Source of the DNA: Proteobacteria bacterium UBA1844
Lineage (GTDB): Bacteria > Pseudomonadota > Gammaproteobacteria > Steroidobacterales > Woeseiaceae
DNA: 43,838 nucleotides
Direction of reading: 5' to 3'
Assembly (NCBI GenBank): GCA_002338615.1
Contig: DDIS01000132.1
Coordinates: forward strand, 1-43,838
Shown here: positions 7,781 to 15,680 of the stretch, one piece after another
Position numbering within the stretch: the stretch's first letter is position 1
Layout of the letters: each line of letters begins with the position of its first letter
The notes under the pieces: model-generated
The model's database searches: none
What the model was told of the DNA's origin: nothing
What the model saw: the letters and a program-made list of their open reading frames with translations, nothing else
Program-made: the position numbers and the translations under genes

Positions 7781-8647
7781 TCAATCACGGCCGTCAGTTG
7801 GTGGAAACAGGTCTGGGAAGTTCGTTCCGAATTTTGGTTCTTCACAGCAGAAAACCGACCATACCTTGAAGTCCGAGTAATAGCTTACTGAGCCCCAGTA
7901 CTCTTCGGATTCACCCAGAAGAATGGCTACTTCGTATGTATGCCAGCGATACCCGTAATCTTTAAACTCAAGCCTTCCGATTTCTTCACTGTTGTCAGCT
8001 ATGCGTTTGGCGATTCTGGTGGTCTCTTCGCCCTCACCGAACACATCTGTTGTGCTCAACGAGACGTTGCCCTGTACTTCAGTGGACCCAACCAAAGTAA
8101 GAGCGGTTAGGAACTTGGAACGCGCCTCCCGCTCCCACCAATAAAAATAAGCATTAGGTAATACGGCGACAATGAAGAAATAGACAACCAGCAGGACTGC
8201 GAGCGACCGAAAGAATGCCCTGCCCATATTCGATTGATTGCTCTCTATTCGAATGGAAGCGCCAACAAAAAAACCGACATGACCGCAAATCAATGAGGGA
8301 ACTATGGCCGGAGCACCGGAAATATAGAATCCAAAAAGATGGTGGACAGTACGTCTGCCGTCGTCAAACTCCAGAAAAACGTATACAAACCATGCGGAAG
8401 CGACTACCAAGAAAAGTGTCTTGTAAAAGCGGCCATCGGTAAAGAAGCCGAGAAAAACACCGACGGTGAAGGTCAATATGCCCCAATAAATCGAGAGCCC
8501 TAAGGAAGGATTCAATTGAGCTTCAACGACAAATGTAAAATATGCGTCCTCAAAGAAGAAAAAGCCGACTGCCAAAACGAATGCGGCCAGGGAGGACGGA
8601 ACAAGCACCCTCAGGACATCTTTGGCAATTGGGTTTATGGAATACAT
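7781..8647 (-). CDS. Polytopic membrane protein, unknown family, element cargo
   Basis: The product is 288 aa. Five hydrophobic segments can be seen at about 11-32, 47-66, 74-92, 106-130 and 142-166, followed by a soluble C-terminal domain of about 120 residues with acidic patches, many aromatic residues and a Cys pair (VFCCEEPK) near the end. I recognise no family. Its start overlaps the end of the upstream gene by 13 bp, so the two are probably translationally coupled. The codons look more AT-rich than in the core genes of the window, in line with acquired DNA. Function unknown. Confidence 0.65.
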   Translation of the reverse strand: MYSINPIAKDVLRVLVPSSLAAFVLAVGFFFFEDAYFTFVVEAQLNPSLGLSIYWGILTFTVGVFLGFFTDGRFYKTLFLVVASAWFVYVFLEFDDGRRTVHHLFGFYISGAPAIVPSLICGHVGFFVGASIRIESNQSNMGRAFFRSLAVLLVVYFFIVAVLPNAYFYWWEREARSKFLTALTLVGSTEVQGNVSLSTTDVFGEGEETTRIAKRIADNSEEIGRLEFKDYGYRWHTYEVAILLGESEEYWGSVSYYSDFKVWSVFCCEEPKFGTNFPDLFPPTDGRD

Positions 8648-9090
8648 TGATGCGGATCAGTGACAGCCTGATCGACATTGGTGTAGTACACATCGTCAGC
8701 ACGTATGTGAAACAGCCCCAAGCGTTCCCGTGTAAAAACGCCAGAAATCTCGACGTACCCATCTTCACAGTTCAAGAGTCTCTCGCTGTCGTCCGAATTC
8801 GACGCGTACACATCGAATTGAAGCGTTCGTTCACTCAGCTCCGCCGACTCCTTGTCAAAATATAGCTTTGTGGATCTCTCGTCGTTTACAAGATACCCGG
8901 ATACCACTATCGAATCGTCTTGGTAACCGACCGGATGGAGCCGGAGATCCATGACGTTTAGGGATGTCCATGCATAGTTGTTATAATAGTCAGAGGCGGC
9001 AAGTGCGATCATCGCACCAAGAATCCCACCGAAAAAGCCCGCCAGGAGCGGAGTAGCTCGCTTGAGTGGAGTGTCCCGCGACTCAGTCAT
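8635..9090 (-). CDS. Single-pass membrane protein, unknown family, element cargo
   Basis: The product is 151 aa. One membrane segment near residues 13-33 (PLLAGFFGGILGAMIALAA) is followed by a soluble domain of about 115 residues rich in beta-type sequence: DSIVVSGYLVND, then RSTKLYFDKESAEL, then DGYVEISGVFTRERLG. That resembles an OB-like fold, but this is inference. The ATG at 9090 is favoured by GAGGAG about 8 bases upstream; a GTG two codons earlier is the alternative. It is the first gene of a two-gene operon whose second member is a polytopic membrane protein, so the pair probably acts together at the cell membrane. Confidence 0.65.
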   Translation of the reverse strand: MTESRDTPLKRATPLLAGFFGGILGAMIALAASDYYNNYAWTSLNVMDLRLHPVGYQDDSIVVSGYLVNDERSTKLYFDKESAELSERTLQFDVYASNSDDSERLLNCEDGYVEISGVFTRERLGLFHIRADDVYYTNVDQAVTDPHQCIP

Positions 9091-9312
9091 TTGCACTTCT
9101 CCTCGGTCAGCGTGAACATCTCCTTCGGGGCCGTCAGTTTAACGCACATTTTGCGAACGTCGGCTATCGATGGCAAAGCTGAATGCCACATTTTCTCGCG
9201 CCATGGGTCGCCTGGCGACCAGATGCGGCCGTTCACTTTTGGAGTATGGGTGCATTTCTACGCGCATATATATAGCTTGCAAGTTCGTGCGCGCGCTTGT
9301 TTCATTGAGGCT

Positions 9313-9570
9313 ATGCGGTGGCAGGTACAAGTCAACGAACCCGAAGGTGACGTGCTAGGCGAGACTCTCGCGGCAGTGGGCTTCACATTGGCCGGCGGCA
9401 GGCTCTCCGGTGAGCCGTTTGAGGCGCTCGACCATCCACAAGCTGTCTCCACACTCGCGCACGATCTCGCCCAAAAGGTGCGGGAGATAGGGCGACTGAC
9501 GGATATAGAGATCGGGTTCTGGGCTGGGCCGGTATTCGAATTAGACGAGAACGGCGATCAGGTCTCCTGA
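9313..9570 (+). CDS. Small hypothetical protein, element cargo
   Basis: The product is about 85 aa from the ATG at 9313; the frame is open further upstream to 9091, but that part is not protein-like. It is soluble and acidic, with no signal peptide. It has GETLAAVGFTLAGGRLSGEPFEALDH, a helix STLAHDLAQKVREIG, and ends in IGFWAGPVFELDENGDQ. I recognise no family. The next gene follows 10 bp downstream, which suggests co-transcription. Confidence 0.45.
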   Translation: MRWQVQVNEPEGDVLGETLAAVGFTLAGGRLSGEPFEALDHPQAVSTLAHDLAQKVREIGRLTDIEIGFWAGPVFELDENGDQVS

Positions 9571-9580
9571 GCATGCCATC

Positions 9581-10039
9581 GTGCCGATCACGGGCGTAGC
9601 GGCGCTGGCGTTAGCGGGCTTCCCGGCGACGATCACGAATTCGTCAATCTCTCCTGAAGAGCGCGCCAAGAACGAGCGTCGCGAGCAGACCGAAAAAGCA
9701 TCGGAAATTTTGCGCGCGATGATGACGAGCGAGCGCGTCTACACGGTCATGACGCTTCTTGACGGTGAGCCACGACCGTTCGACATGTGGAAGGCATGGG
9801 AGTTGATGCGAGACGACGTGACGGTTGATGGGAACGAATTTTGGCGATTCCGTAAGGCGACGAACGATCCCAGAATCGGGGGCGGAGCGGCGCGTCACGC
9901 ACTCCCAGAAGGCGATCTCCCGGATGATCCGATGTCCGTGCCCGACGCGGTGATATTCATTCGTGAGATCGTCGCTAGGTGGATCAAAGAAATAGCACGC
10001 CGGGAACAATCACCACGACCCGCAAGCGACACCCAGTAA
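9581..10039 (+). CDS. Hypothetical protein, element cargo
   Basis: The product is 152 aa from a GTG start, soluble after a short hydrophobic N-terminus (GVAALALAGFPATI) that could be a weak signal or an annotation artefact. The body is helical and charged: SPEERAKNERREQTEKASEILRAM, then SERVYTVMTLLDGEPRPFDMWKAWELMRDD, where a short winged-helix-like or linker fold is possible. I recognise no family. It follows the preceding small gene by 10 bp and is followed at once by a terminator-like hairpin, so the two likely form one short transcription unit. Confidence 0.45.
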   Translation: MPITGVAALALAGFPATITNSSISPEERAKNERREQTEKASEILRAMMTSERVYTVMTLLDGEPRPFDMWKAWELMRDDVTVDGNEFWRFRKATNDPRIGGGAARHALPEGDLPDDPMSVPDAVIFIREIVARWIKEIARREQSPRPASDTQ

Positions 10040-10046
10040 AGAGCCT

Positions 10047-10085
10047 CTTGACCGACTGCTTCACGCCTTGAGTCACTCAGTCAAG
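10047..10085 (+). terminator. Likely intrinsic terminator
   Basis: CTTGACCGACTG (10047-10058) pairs with CACTCAGTCAAG (10074-10085), 10 of 12 positions, across a 15-nt loop, and CGGTTTTTGCCGTTTT follows. It sits 8 bases after the stop codon of the 9581-10039 gene. Confidence 0.5.
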
Positions 10086-10247
10086 CGGTTTTTGCCGTTT
10101 TGAGCAAGGGCGACTGGCAGCTACGCGAAGCGATGCGGCCTGCCGAATACACTACCGAAAAAACATCGCGCTTGAGCGTCTCCTCTTTCCAATAGCTGAC
10201 TTGCATTCTGTGTTGCCGAAAACTACTGCAGCGGGCCAAAAGCGGCC

Positions 10248-10526
10248 CTACACGTCAACTATCGTAATGGTCGAGCCAGTAGGAATTTCTGCGGGAGAGA
10301 GGCTCTTAAATAACATCGCCAATACTTCCCCGGGCGGGACCTTTCGAGCGGCTTCTATGGATGCTCTTGCAGTAATTCGTCGCCCTGTTGGTGTAGTGAT
10401 TTCAACATTTCGGACGCCGAGTGGAAGGATGATTGGCGGATCGCCTTCAAAGAATACTGCTGTGCCTTGCGCAGTGATCTCATTTGTCTGAGCGACGACA
10501 AATTCTTGCTTGGTCTCAAGATTCAT
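10248..10526 (-). CDS. Small hypothetical protein, element cargo
   Basis: The product is 92 aa from the ATG at 10526, which has AAGGTG about 10 bases upstream. A longer frame starting with TTG at 10658 is possible. The sequence is beta-rich: ETKQEFVVAQTNEITAQGTAVFFEGD, then LGVRNVEITTPTGRRITARA, ending in GSTITIVDV. There is no signal peptide, membrane segment or Cys. I do not recognise the family. It stands alone, facing the terminator of the plus-strand pair. Confidence 0.45.
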   Translation of the reverse strand: MNLETKQEFVVAQTNEITAQGTAVFFEGDPPIILPLGVRNVEITTPTGRRITARASIEAARKVPPGEVLAMLFKSLSPAEIPTGSTITIVDV

Positions 10527-11168
10527 AATGCGAAAGCACCTTCGTTCGACCGGCCGCAATGCGTCAACTTCTGCCCCTTTGTCCAGTACATTTTTGGACA
10601 CACGAACGGCAGAAGAGCGTACGTCACCGGACGCTCGCTCAGCATTGTTATACGTCAAGTTGGCCTGACGTTTCCAGCCTCAATCCATGTCGCGATTTTG
10701 CAACCTGGTCCGAGGGCGTCCACGACGACGCCACTCGGCTTCGTTTCTTTCTGCCTGGTGCAAACACTGGGTCAGTGTTTCTGACACCCTAGGAGCCGAA
10801 GCTCGGTCGGGCCGCTTTATGCAGAGTCGTCTCGGGACACCAATCCCGTCAACCGCTTAATGCCGGGTTGCTGGCGACCGCGATGTGCTTCGTAGAGCAG
10901 GGATCGGGTGTAGAGCGAGTGTGGCCTTTGGGGCCGAGTGTGAATATGGGCGTAGTTCCCTCCTTGTAGTGAATTACAGGACGATGTGTCCGGTGGTTAG
11001 AAAGCTGATCTATTCAAGATCGATCAGCCGTATCGCAAGAAGCGATGGTTGCCGCAAGAGCCGCTGCGGTGGGCGGATAAAATCGGTACTAATAGCCTGT
11101 TTACGAACAGATCCCCCGCAATATTCTCAACAAGCATGCACGGAGCCGTTGTGGTTCTTCAGTTCGCT

Positions 11169-11210
11169 GCCCGCGTCCCTACCCCGCTTACGCTCGGTAG
11201 GGACGCGGGC
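11169..11210. repeat. 15-bp perfect inverted repeat with 12-nt loop
   Basis: GCCCGCGTCCCTACC (11169-11183) and its exact reverse complement (11196-11210) flank a 12-base loop. The stem is very GC-rich and no T-run follows on either strand. It is not inside any convincing gene. Confidence 0.8.
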
Positions 11211-11504
11211 GTTGATGGCCTGTTCGTTACCAGGCAGTGCGCTTTCCGCATATTTCGCGCCGTGCCAGGGCGTCATTCTGAACAATCGTTCTCGGCAATC
11301 GTCCTCGCGAAAAAAACAGTGTGCTCGTATGTAAGCGTTCGGTTTATCGTTGTCAAGCGTAAAGGTCGACGGGCGTCTGCAGGGACTATTGAAATTGCGG
11401 GAAATTCAATTCTGAAAGCTCTGCACGGGCGGCCCAAAAGTCACGCTATTGATGGGTTAGCCGTGCGCAATTTTTGGAGCCAAAAGCGCTGTTGGAGGCT
11501 GAAT

Positions 11505-11527
11505 TTTTGTGGGCTATTTTGTGGGCT
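11505..11527 (+). repeat. Right tandem repeat, candidate integrase arm site
   Basis: Identical over 23 bases to 6671-6693, that is two TTTTGTGGGCT units with one A between. It ends 55 bp from the tRNA-overlapping core, whereas the left copy lies 117 bp from its core. Confidence 0.65.
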
Positions 11528-11582
11528 ATCGAGTAAGGCTGAGACATTTTATTTATATATTTCAACTACTTATGTCGGTAGG

Positions 11583-11673
<91 letters not shown>

Positions 11674-11692
11674 GATATTCTTTAAGAACGTC

Positions 11693-12022
11693 CTACTCGG
11701 ACGAATCGCTTTCGTCGTCTTTGTTGTCTTCAGATGCCTTGTCGCCGGTGCCCTGGGAGAACGTTCCCGGCGGCAGATCAAGGCACGGTGAACCTGCCGG
11801 TCGTGGTGGCTGGGGTGACGGCTCCGGCAACGGAATTTCCTTCAAAGGGTCGAGCTGGGTCAGGCCTTCCGGCGCTAAGATGCGCTTGCCATCCACCGCG
11901 GCTTTGTAACGTTGCGGTTCGTCGCAGGCGAGCGATGGTGTACCGCCGCAAGCGGTCAGCCCGACACACAGCAGCAGCATCAGCAGAATTCCCGTTCTTT
12001 CCATAGCCACCTTCGTATTCAT
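11693..12022 (-). CDS. Short lipoprotein downstream of dapA
   Basis: The product is 109 aa. A type II signal peptide is clear: basic start, hydrophobic GILLMLLLCVGLTAC with lipobox LTAC, then GG. The mature part has PQRYKAAVDGKRILAPEGLTQL and a proline-rich stretch, then a very acidic tail. The ATG overlaps the dapA stop as ATGA, so the genes are coupled. In many Gammaproteobacteria the gene after dapA is the outer-membrane assembly lipoprotein BamC; the segment around APEGL resembles the N-terminal region of BamC-like proteins, but the folded BamC domains are absent. It is a short relative at best. Confidence 0.7.
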   Translation of the reverse strand: MNTKVAMERTGILLMLLLCVGLTACGGTPSLACDEPQRYKAAVDGKRILAPEGLTQLDPLKEIPLPEPSPQPPRPAGSPCLDLPPGTFSQGTGDKASEDNKDDESDSSE

Positions 12023-12906
12023 TGAGTCTTCGTGACGCCGGCTTCGGCGAGCGCAGCGCGCATTTGTTCGTGGTACTGCGCGCTGTACGGGGTTAGTGGC
12101 AGCCGGATACCTGCACCAATCATACCCATCTGCTCGAGCGCCCATTTGACCGGAATCGGGTTCGACTCAATAAACAGCGCCTTGTTCAAGGCTTGCAATG
12201 TGGCATCCAGTTTCTCGGCCGCAGCTGTCTCGCCTTCGCGTACGAGACGGCAAAGTCGCGACATCGCCGCCGGCACGACGTTGCCACTGACCGTCACGAC
12301 GCCGTGCCCGCCCTGCTTCAGAAACGACAGCACGGTGAAATCATCGCCGCTGTACAAGCGAAACGATGCATCCACCCGTTCCTGTATCTCTCGCAGGCGC
12401 TCGATACTGCCGGTTGCCTCCTTGAGGCCAAAAATATTCTCGTGCGGCGCAAGCCTCGCGACCGTGTCCGGCAACAGGTCCGCGACGGTGCGGCCCGGGA
12501 CGTTGTACAGCATGACGGGCTTGGGTACGGCGTCTGCGATGCTCGAAAAATGCCGGTACAGACCTTCCTGGACCGGCTTGTTGTAATACGGCACCACCAG
12601 CAGGTAACCGTCTATGCCACACGCGCCTACCTCGAGTGACAATTGCAATGTTTGCGCCGTGGAGTTCGAACCGGTGCCGGCAATCACTGGCAACCGTCCA
12701 TCCACCAACTGCACGGCGCGGCGAATCAGGTCCGCGTGCTCGGCCGCTGACAGCGTCGCCGACTCACCGGTCGTACCTGCGATTACCAGTCCGTCCGTGC
12801 CTTGCTCGATATGAAACTCGATCAGGCCCTTGAGAGCGGCATAATCGACCCGATTATTAGCATCGAAGGGTGTCACGAGCGCAACGATGCTACCTGTCAG
12901 CTCCAT
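12019..12906 (-). CDS. dapA: 4-hydroxy-tetrahydrodipicolinate synthase
   Basis: The product is 295 aa, the normal length. It condenses pyruvate with aspartate semialdehyde, the first committed step to diaminopimelate and lysine. The Schiff-base lysine is K162 in FGLKEATGS; the catalytic Tyr is Y134 in MLYNVPGRT; and GTTGE (44-48) carries the Thr pair. The frame opens further upstream, but MELTGSIVALVTPF is the standard N-terminus and GGAG precedes the ATG at 12906. It is divergent from gcvR with about 130 bp between starts, a layout shared with many Gammaproteobacteria. Confidence 0.95.
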   Translation of the reverse strand: MELTGSIVALVTPFDANNRVDYAALKGLIEFHIEQGTDGLVIAGTTGESATLSAAEHADLIRRAVQLVDGRLPVIAGTGSNSTAQTLQLSLEVGACGIDGYLLVVPYYNKPVQEGLYRHFSSIADAVPKPVMLYNVPGRTVADLLPDTVARLAPHENIFGLKEATGSIERLREIQERVDASFRLYSGDDFTVLSFLKQGGHGVVTVSGNVVPAAMSRLCRLVREGETAAAEKLDATLQALNKALFIESNPIPVKWALEQMGMIGAGIRLPLTPYSAQYHEQMRAALAEAGVTKTQ

Positions 12907-13036
12907 CGGCTCCACTTTGTACGCGTTGTCATCGCTAACTCTCGCCATAAATAAGGCGGCGATGTTACTGTTCGCGCTCGGCGCTGGCAAGGCGCACAGC
13001 GGGTTTGCTCACATTATGAATAGCAGTTCCAGATAA

Positions 13037-13567
13037 ATGGCCCAACTTATTGTTTTATCAGCTATTGGTACAGACCGTACTGGCGTTGTACAGGATATCA
13101 GCAAAGTCATCTTGAGCTGCGGCGGCAATATCGAGGAAAGCCGCATGACCACACTCGGCACTGAGTTTGCGGTGCTGATGCTGGTTTCCGGCAAATGGCA
13201 CACGCTCAATCGACTCGAGCGCGGACTCGAAAAACTGACTGAAGATGGCGACCTGAGCTTCTCGATAAGAAAGACCGCGGAGCGCGAAGTGCGCGACGAT
13301 TGCATGCCATATGCGATCGACGTTGTCTGCCTGGACCAGCAAGGCATCGTGTTCGGCCTCGCCAATTTCTTTGCCTCGCGCAACATTGAGATCGCCGATG
13401 TCGCCACGCGGCGCTATGCGGCCGCGCATACGGGCGCGCCTATGTTTGCAATACAGATGGCGATCAGCGTGCCCTCCTCCGTAAACCTTGCGCTCCTGCG
13501 TGATGATTTTGCGGAAATGTGCGACCGGCTGAATCTCGACGCCATACTCGACCCCGTCAAGGCGTGA
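13037..13567 (+). CDS. gcvR: GcvR-like ACT-domain regulator
   Basis: The product is 176 aa with two ACT domains, about 4-85 (LIVLSAIGTDRTGVVQDISK) and 95-172 (IDVVCLDQQGIVFGLANFFA). This is the architecture of the glycine cleavage system repressor GcvR, which binds glycine and modulates GcvA in enterobacteria. In species without GcvA the role is less clear, and no gcv genes are in this window. The location between dapA (divergent) and bcp (26 bp downstream) is a widespread gammaproteobacterial order and supports the call. Confidence 0.85.
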   Translation: MAQLIVLSAIGTDRTGVVQDISKVILSCGGNIEESRMTTLGTEFAVLMLVSGKWHTLNRLERGLEKLTEDGDLSFSIRKTAEREVRDDCMPYAIDVVCLDQQGIVFGLANFFASRNIEIADVATRRYAAAHTGAPMFAIQMAISVPSSVNLALLRDDFAEMCDRLNLDAILDPVKA

Positions 13568-13592
13568 TGCCGCGACCGAACGGAGAACAGAC

Positions 13593-14066
13593 ATGAGTGG
13601 ACCCAAATTGAATCGTGTCGTGGCGGATTTTTCCGCTGCGGCTACCGGCGACAGGAAAATACGTCTGAAGGATCTCAGGGGTCAGAACGTCGTGCTCTAT
13701 TTTTATCCAAAAGACAGCACACCGGGCTGCACCCTCGAAGGGCAGGACTTCCGCGACCTGCACACCAAGTTTCGTCGCCAGAATACTGTCATCCTGGGTA
13801 TCTCGCGCGACAGCCTTGCCTCGCATGAGAAATTCAAGGCGAAACACGAGTTTCCTTTTGAATTGCTTTCGGACCCCGACGAAAAACTGTGCCGGCAATT
13901 TGACGTCATCAAGGAAAAGTCGCTGTATGGACGCAAGTTTCTCGGGATCGAGCGCAGTACCTTCCTGCTCGACAAGGACGGCAAACTGCGTGCCGAATGG
14001 CGCAAAGTCAAGGTCAAAGGACATGCCGAAGAAGTACTTGCCGCGGTCCGGGAATTGCCAAAATAG
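13593..14066 (+). CDS. bcp: Thioredoxin-dependent peroxiredoxin, PrxQ/Bcp type
   Basis: The product is 157 aa and reduces hydroperoxides in the cytoplasm. The peroxidatic cysteine is C46 in YPKDSTPGCTLEGQDF. The resolving Cys found five residues later in E. coli Bcp is absent (Q51 here). C100 in DEKLCRQFDV is the only other Cys and could act as the resolving residue in the alpha-3 position known for some PrxQ proteins; otherwise it would be a 1-Cys enzyme. AGAACAGAC precedes the ATG. It lies in the same direction as gcvR. Confidence 0.93.
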   Translation: MSGPKLNRVVADFSAAATGDRKIRLKDLRGQNVVLYFYPKDSTPGCTLEGQDFRDLHTKFRRQNTVILGISRDSLASHEKFKAKHEFPFELLSDPDEKLCRQFDVIKEKSLYGRKFLGIERSTFLLDKDGKLRAEWRKVKVKGHAEEVLAAVRELPK

Positions 14067-14177
14067 GCGCCGTACGACCAATATATTTCAAAGACTTATG
14101 GGAAATGGCCGCGTTTCACCCTGCCTGACGGTTATGATTGGCAGGAACGTACGCCGCCCGCATAAGTCGGATTAGCC

Positions 14178-15680
14178 ATGACAATCACACTCCGAAAACG
14201 ACTGCTCGCCCTGCTGGCCCCGGCCGTGCTGGTTTACGCCAGTGGTGCCGGCGCGGACGACATCAAGTTGCCCGACATGGGTAGCCCGGCGGATGCCGTG
14301 CTGTCGAAATCGGAAGAGAACCGCTTTGGCCGCGCGATCATGGCCGAAATCCGCCGCAGCGGCCAGGTTGTGGAAGACCCGGTCGTGAACGAATACATCA
14401 ACGAAATTGGACACCGCCTCGCCGCGCAGGTGAACGATGGTGACCACAGTTTTGAGTTCTTCGTTATCAAGGATGAGCGCATAAATGCCTTTGCGTTACC
14501 GGGGGGTTACATCGGCGTGCACACGGGCCTGCTCGAAGCCACCCGTAATGAAGACGAACTTGCCGGTGTACTCGCGCACGAAATCGCACACGTCACGCAA
14601 CGCCATATCGCCCGTTCCATTCATGCGAACCAGCGACAGAGCCTGGTCTCCACGGCATTAATGCTCGGTGCGCTGGTTGCGGGCGTAGCTGGTGCAGGCT
14701 CGGATGTTGTTCAAGCCGGTATGGCCGTATCCCAGGGTACCGCCGTGCAAAGCCAGATCAATTTCACGCGCAGTCACGAGTACGAGGCAGACCGCATTGG
14801 CATCGCCGCATTGAACGATGCCGGGTTTGACCCGCATGGCATGGCATCGTTTTTCGAAGTCATGGCTCGCCTGCAACCGGCTTCGCCGGAGTTGCGCGCA
14901 CCCGAGTTTCTGCGAACCCACCCCGTCACAACTGCACGCATTGCAGAAGCCAGTAGCCGAGCTCAGGCCTATCCGCGGCGCATGAGTAGTGATTCGATTG
15001 GCTATGGCATCGCCCGCGCGCGAACGGCAGTTGAGCGCTTCGGCACGCCGGACGCGGCGGTGGCCTATTTCGAGCGACGTGACTATGACAAGCAAACCGA
15101 TGTCGAGCGCTATGGCCGGGCCTTCGCTTATCAACGCGCCGGCAGATCGCTCGAAGCAAACAGGATTTTCCAGGAGCTGGTTGACAAGAACCCAGCGGTG
15201 ATTGCGTACTACATTGGTCTCGGTGAAACGCAGATCGACCTTGAAGACTACGCGGCAGGTTCGGCGACGTTCGAGCGGGCTGTCGAGTTATTCCCCCGCA
15301 ATGTGCCGCTGATCATCGAATACGGCGAACACCTGCTACGCCTTGGCCAGGCGGAGCGCGCCCACCAGTTGCTGCTGGACTTGATGAACAATGTCCCACC
15401 AACCCCTGAACAGGTACGCCTGATTGCACGCGCGGCAAACGAAGCTGGCGATGCGGCGGAGTCTTTGTATTACATGTCCGAGTACCAGCTCATGACTGGT
15501 GACCTGGTCGGCGGCATTCGTTACTTGCAACGAGCGCTCGCCCTGCCGGAGTTACAGGAGATCCAGCGCATACGCTTTGAAGCCCGTATCAATTTTATCC
15601 GCGACTACATGAGCGAAGAACAGTTGCGACAAATGCAAAGCGCTACGCGCGCCCAGTCACTGGTTTCGAATGCAAACTAG
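14178..15680 (+). CDS. bepA: BepA-like periplasmic M48 metalloprotease with TPR repeats
   Basis: The product is 500 aa. A signal peptide (about 1-26, ending AGADD) is followed by an M48 protease domain with the zinc motif HEIAH (134-138) and third ligand E201 in SHEYEADRIG. The C-terminal half, from about residue 290, consists of TPR-like repeats (RYGRAFAYQRAGRSLEANRIFQEL and following). BepA-type proteins check assembly of outer membrane proteins, LptD above all, in the periplasm. The 3' end overlaps mlaA by 11 bp, which ties it to outer-membrane upkeep. The symbol is by similarity; other BepA-like paralogues exist. Confidence 0.88.
   Translation: MTITLRKRLLALLAPAVLVYASGAGADDIKLPDMGSPADAVLSKSEENRFGRAIMAEIRRSGQVVEDPVVNEYINEIGHRLAAQVNDGDHSFEFFVIKDERINAFALPGGYIGVHTGLLEATRNEDELAGVLAHEIAHVTQRHIARSIHANQRQSLVSTALMLGALVAGVAGAGSDVVQAGMAVSQGTAVQSQINFTRSHEYEADRIGIAALNDAGFDPHGMASFFEVMARLQPASPELRAPEFLRTHPVTTARIAEASSRAQAYPRRMSSDSIGYGIARARTAVERFGTPDAAVAYFERRDYDKQTDVERYGRAFAYQRAGRSLEANRIFQELVDKNPAVIAYYIGLGETQIDLEDYAAGSATFERAVELFPRNVPLIIEYGEHLLRLGQAERAHQLLLDLMNNVPPTPEQVRLIARAANEAGDAAESLYYMSEYQLMTGDLVGGIRYLQRALALPELQEIQRIRFEARINFIRDYMSEEQLRQMQSATRAQSLVSNAN

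Larger units (their letters stand above)
10527..11582. other. Gene-free end of the element
   Basis: About 1 kb without a convincing gene. The open frames (10467-10784, 10885-11334, 11049-11654) are Arg/Ser/Cys-rich, and the last runs into the antisense of the tRNA. It contains a small inverted repeat AAACACTG-ggt-CAGTGTTT (10762-10780), the long hairpin at 11169-11210, and the tandem repeat at 11505-11527. The integrase normally found beside the tRNA is absent from this end. Confidence 0.5.

Noticed and set aside
10630..10720. Possible integron attC-like site (GTTATACGTC and following)
   Set aside because: No paired R/L boxes with the needed folded structure could be found, and there is no integron integrase.
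10885..11334. 149-codon plus-strand frame in the element
   Set aside because: Cys/Arg/Ser-rich, no start signal, and it runs through the 15-bp stem-loop; composition is that of non-coding DNA.
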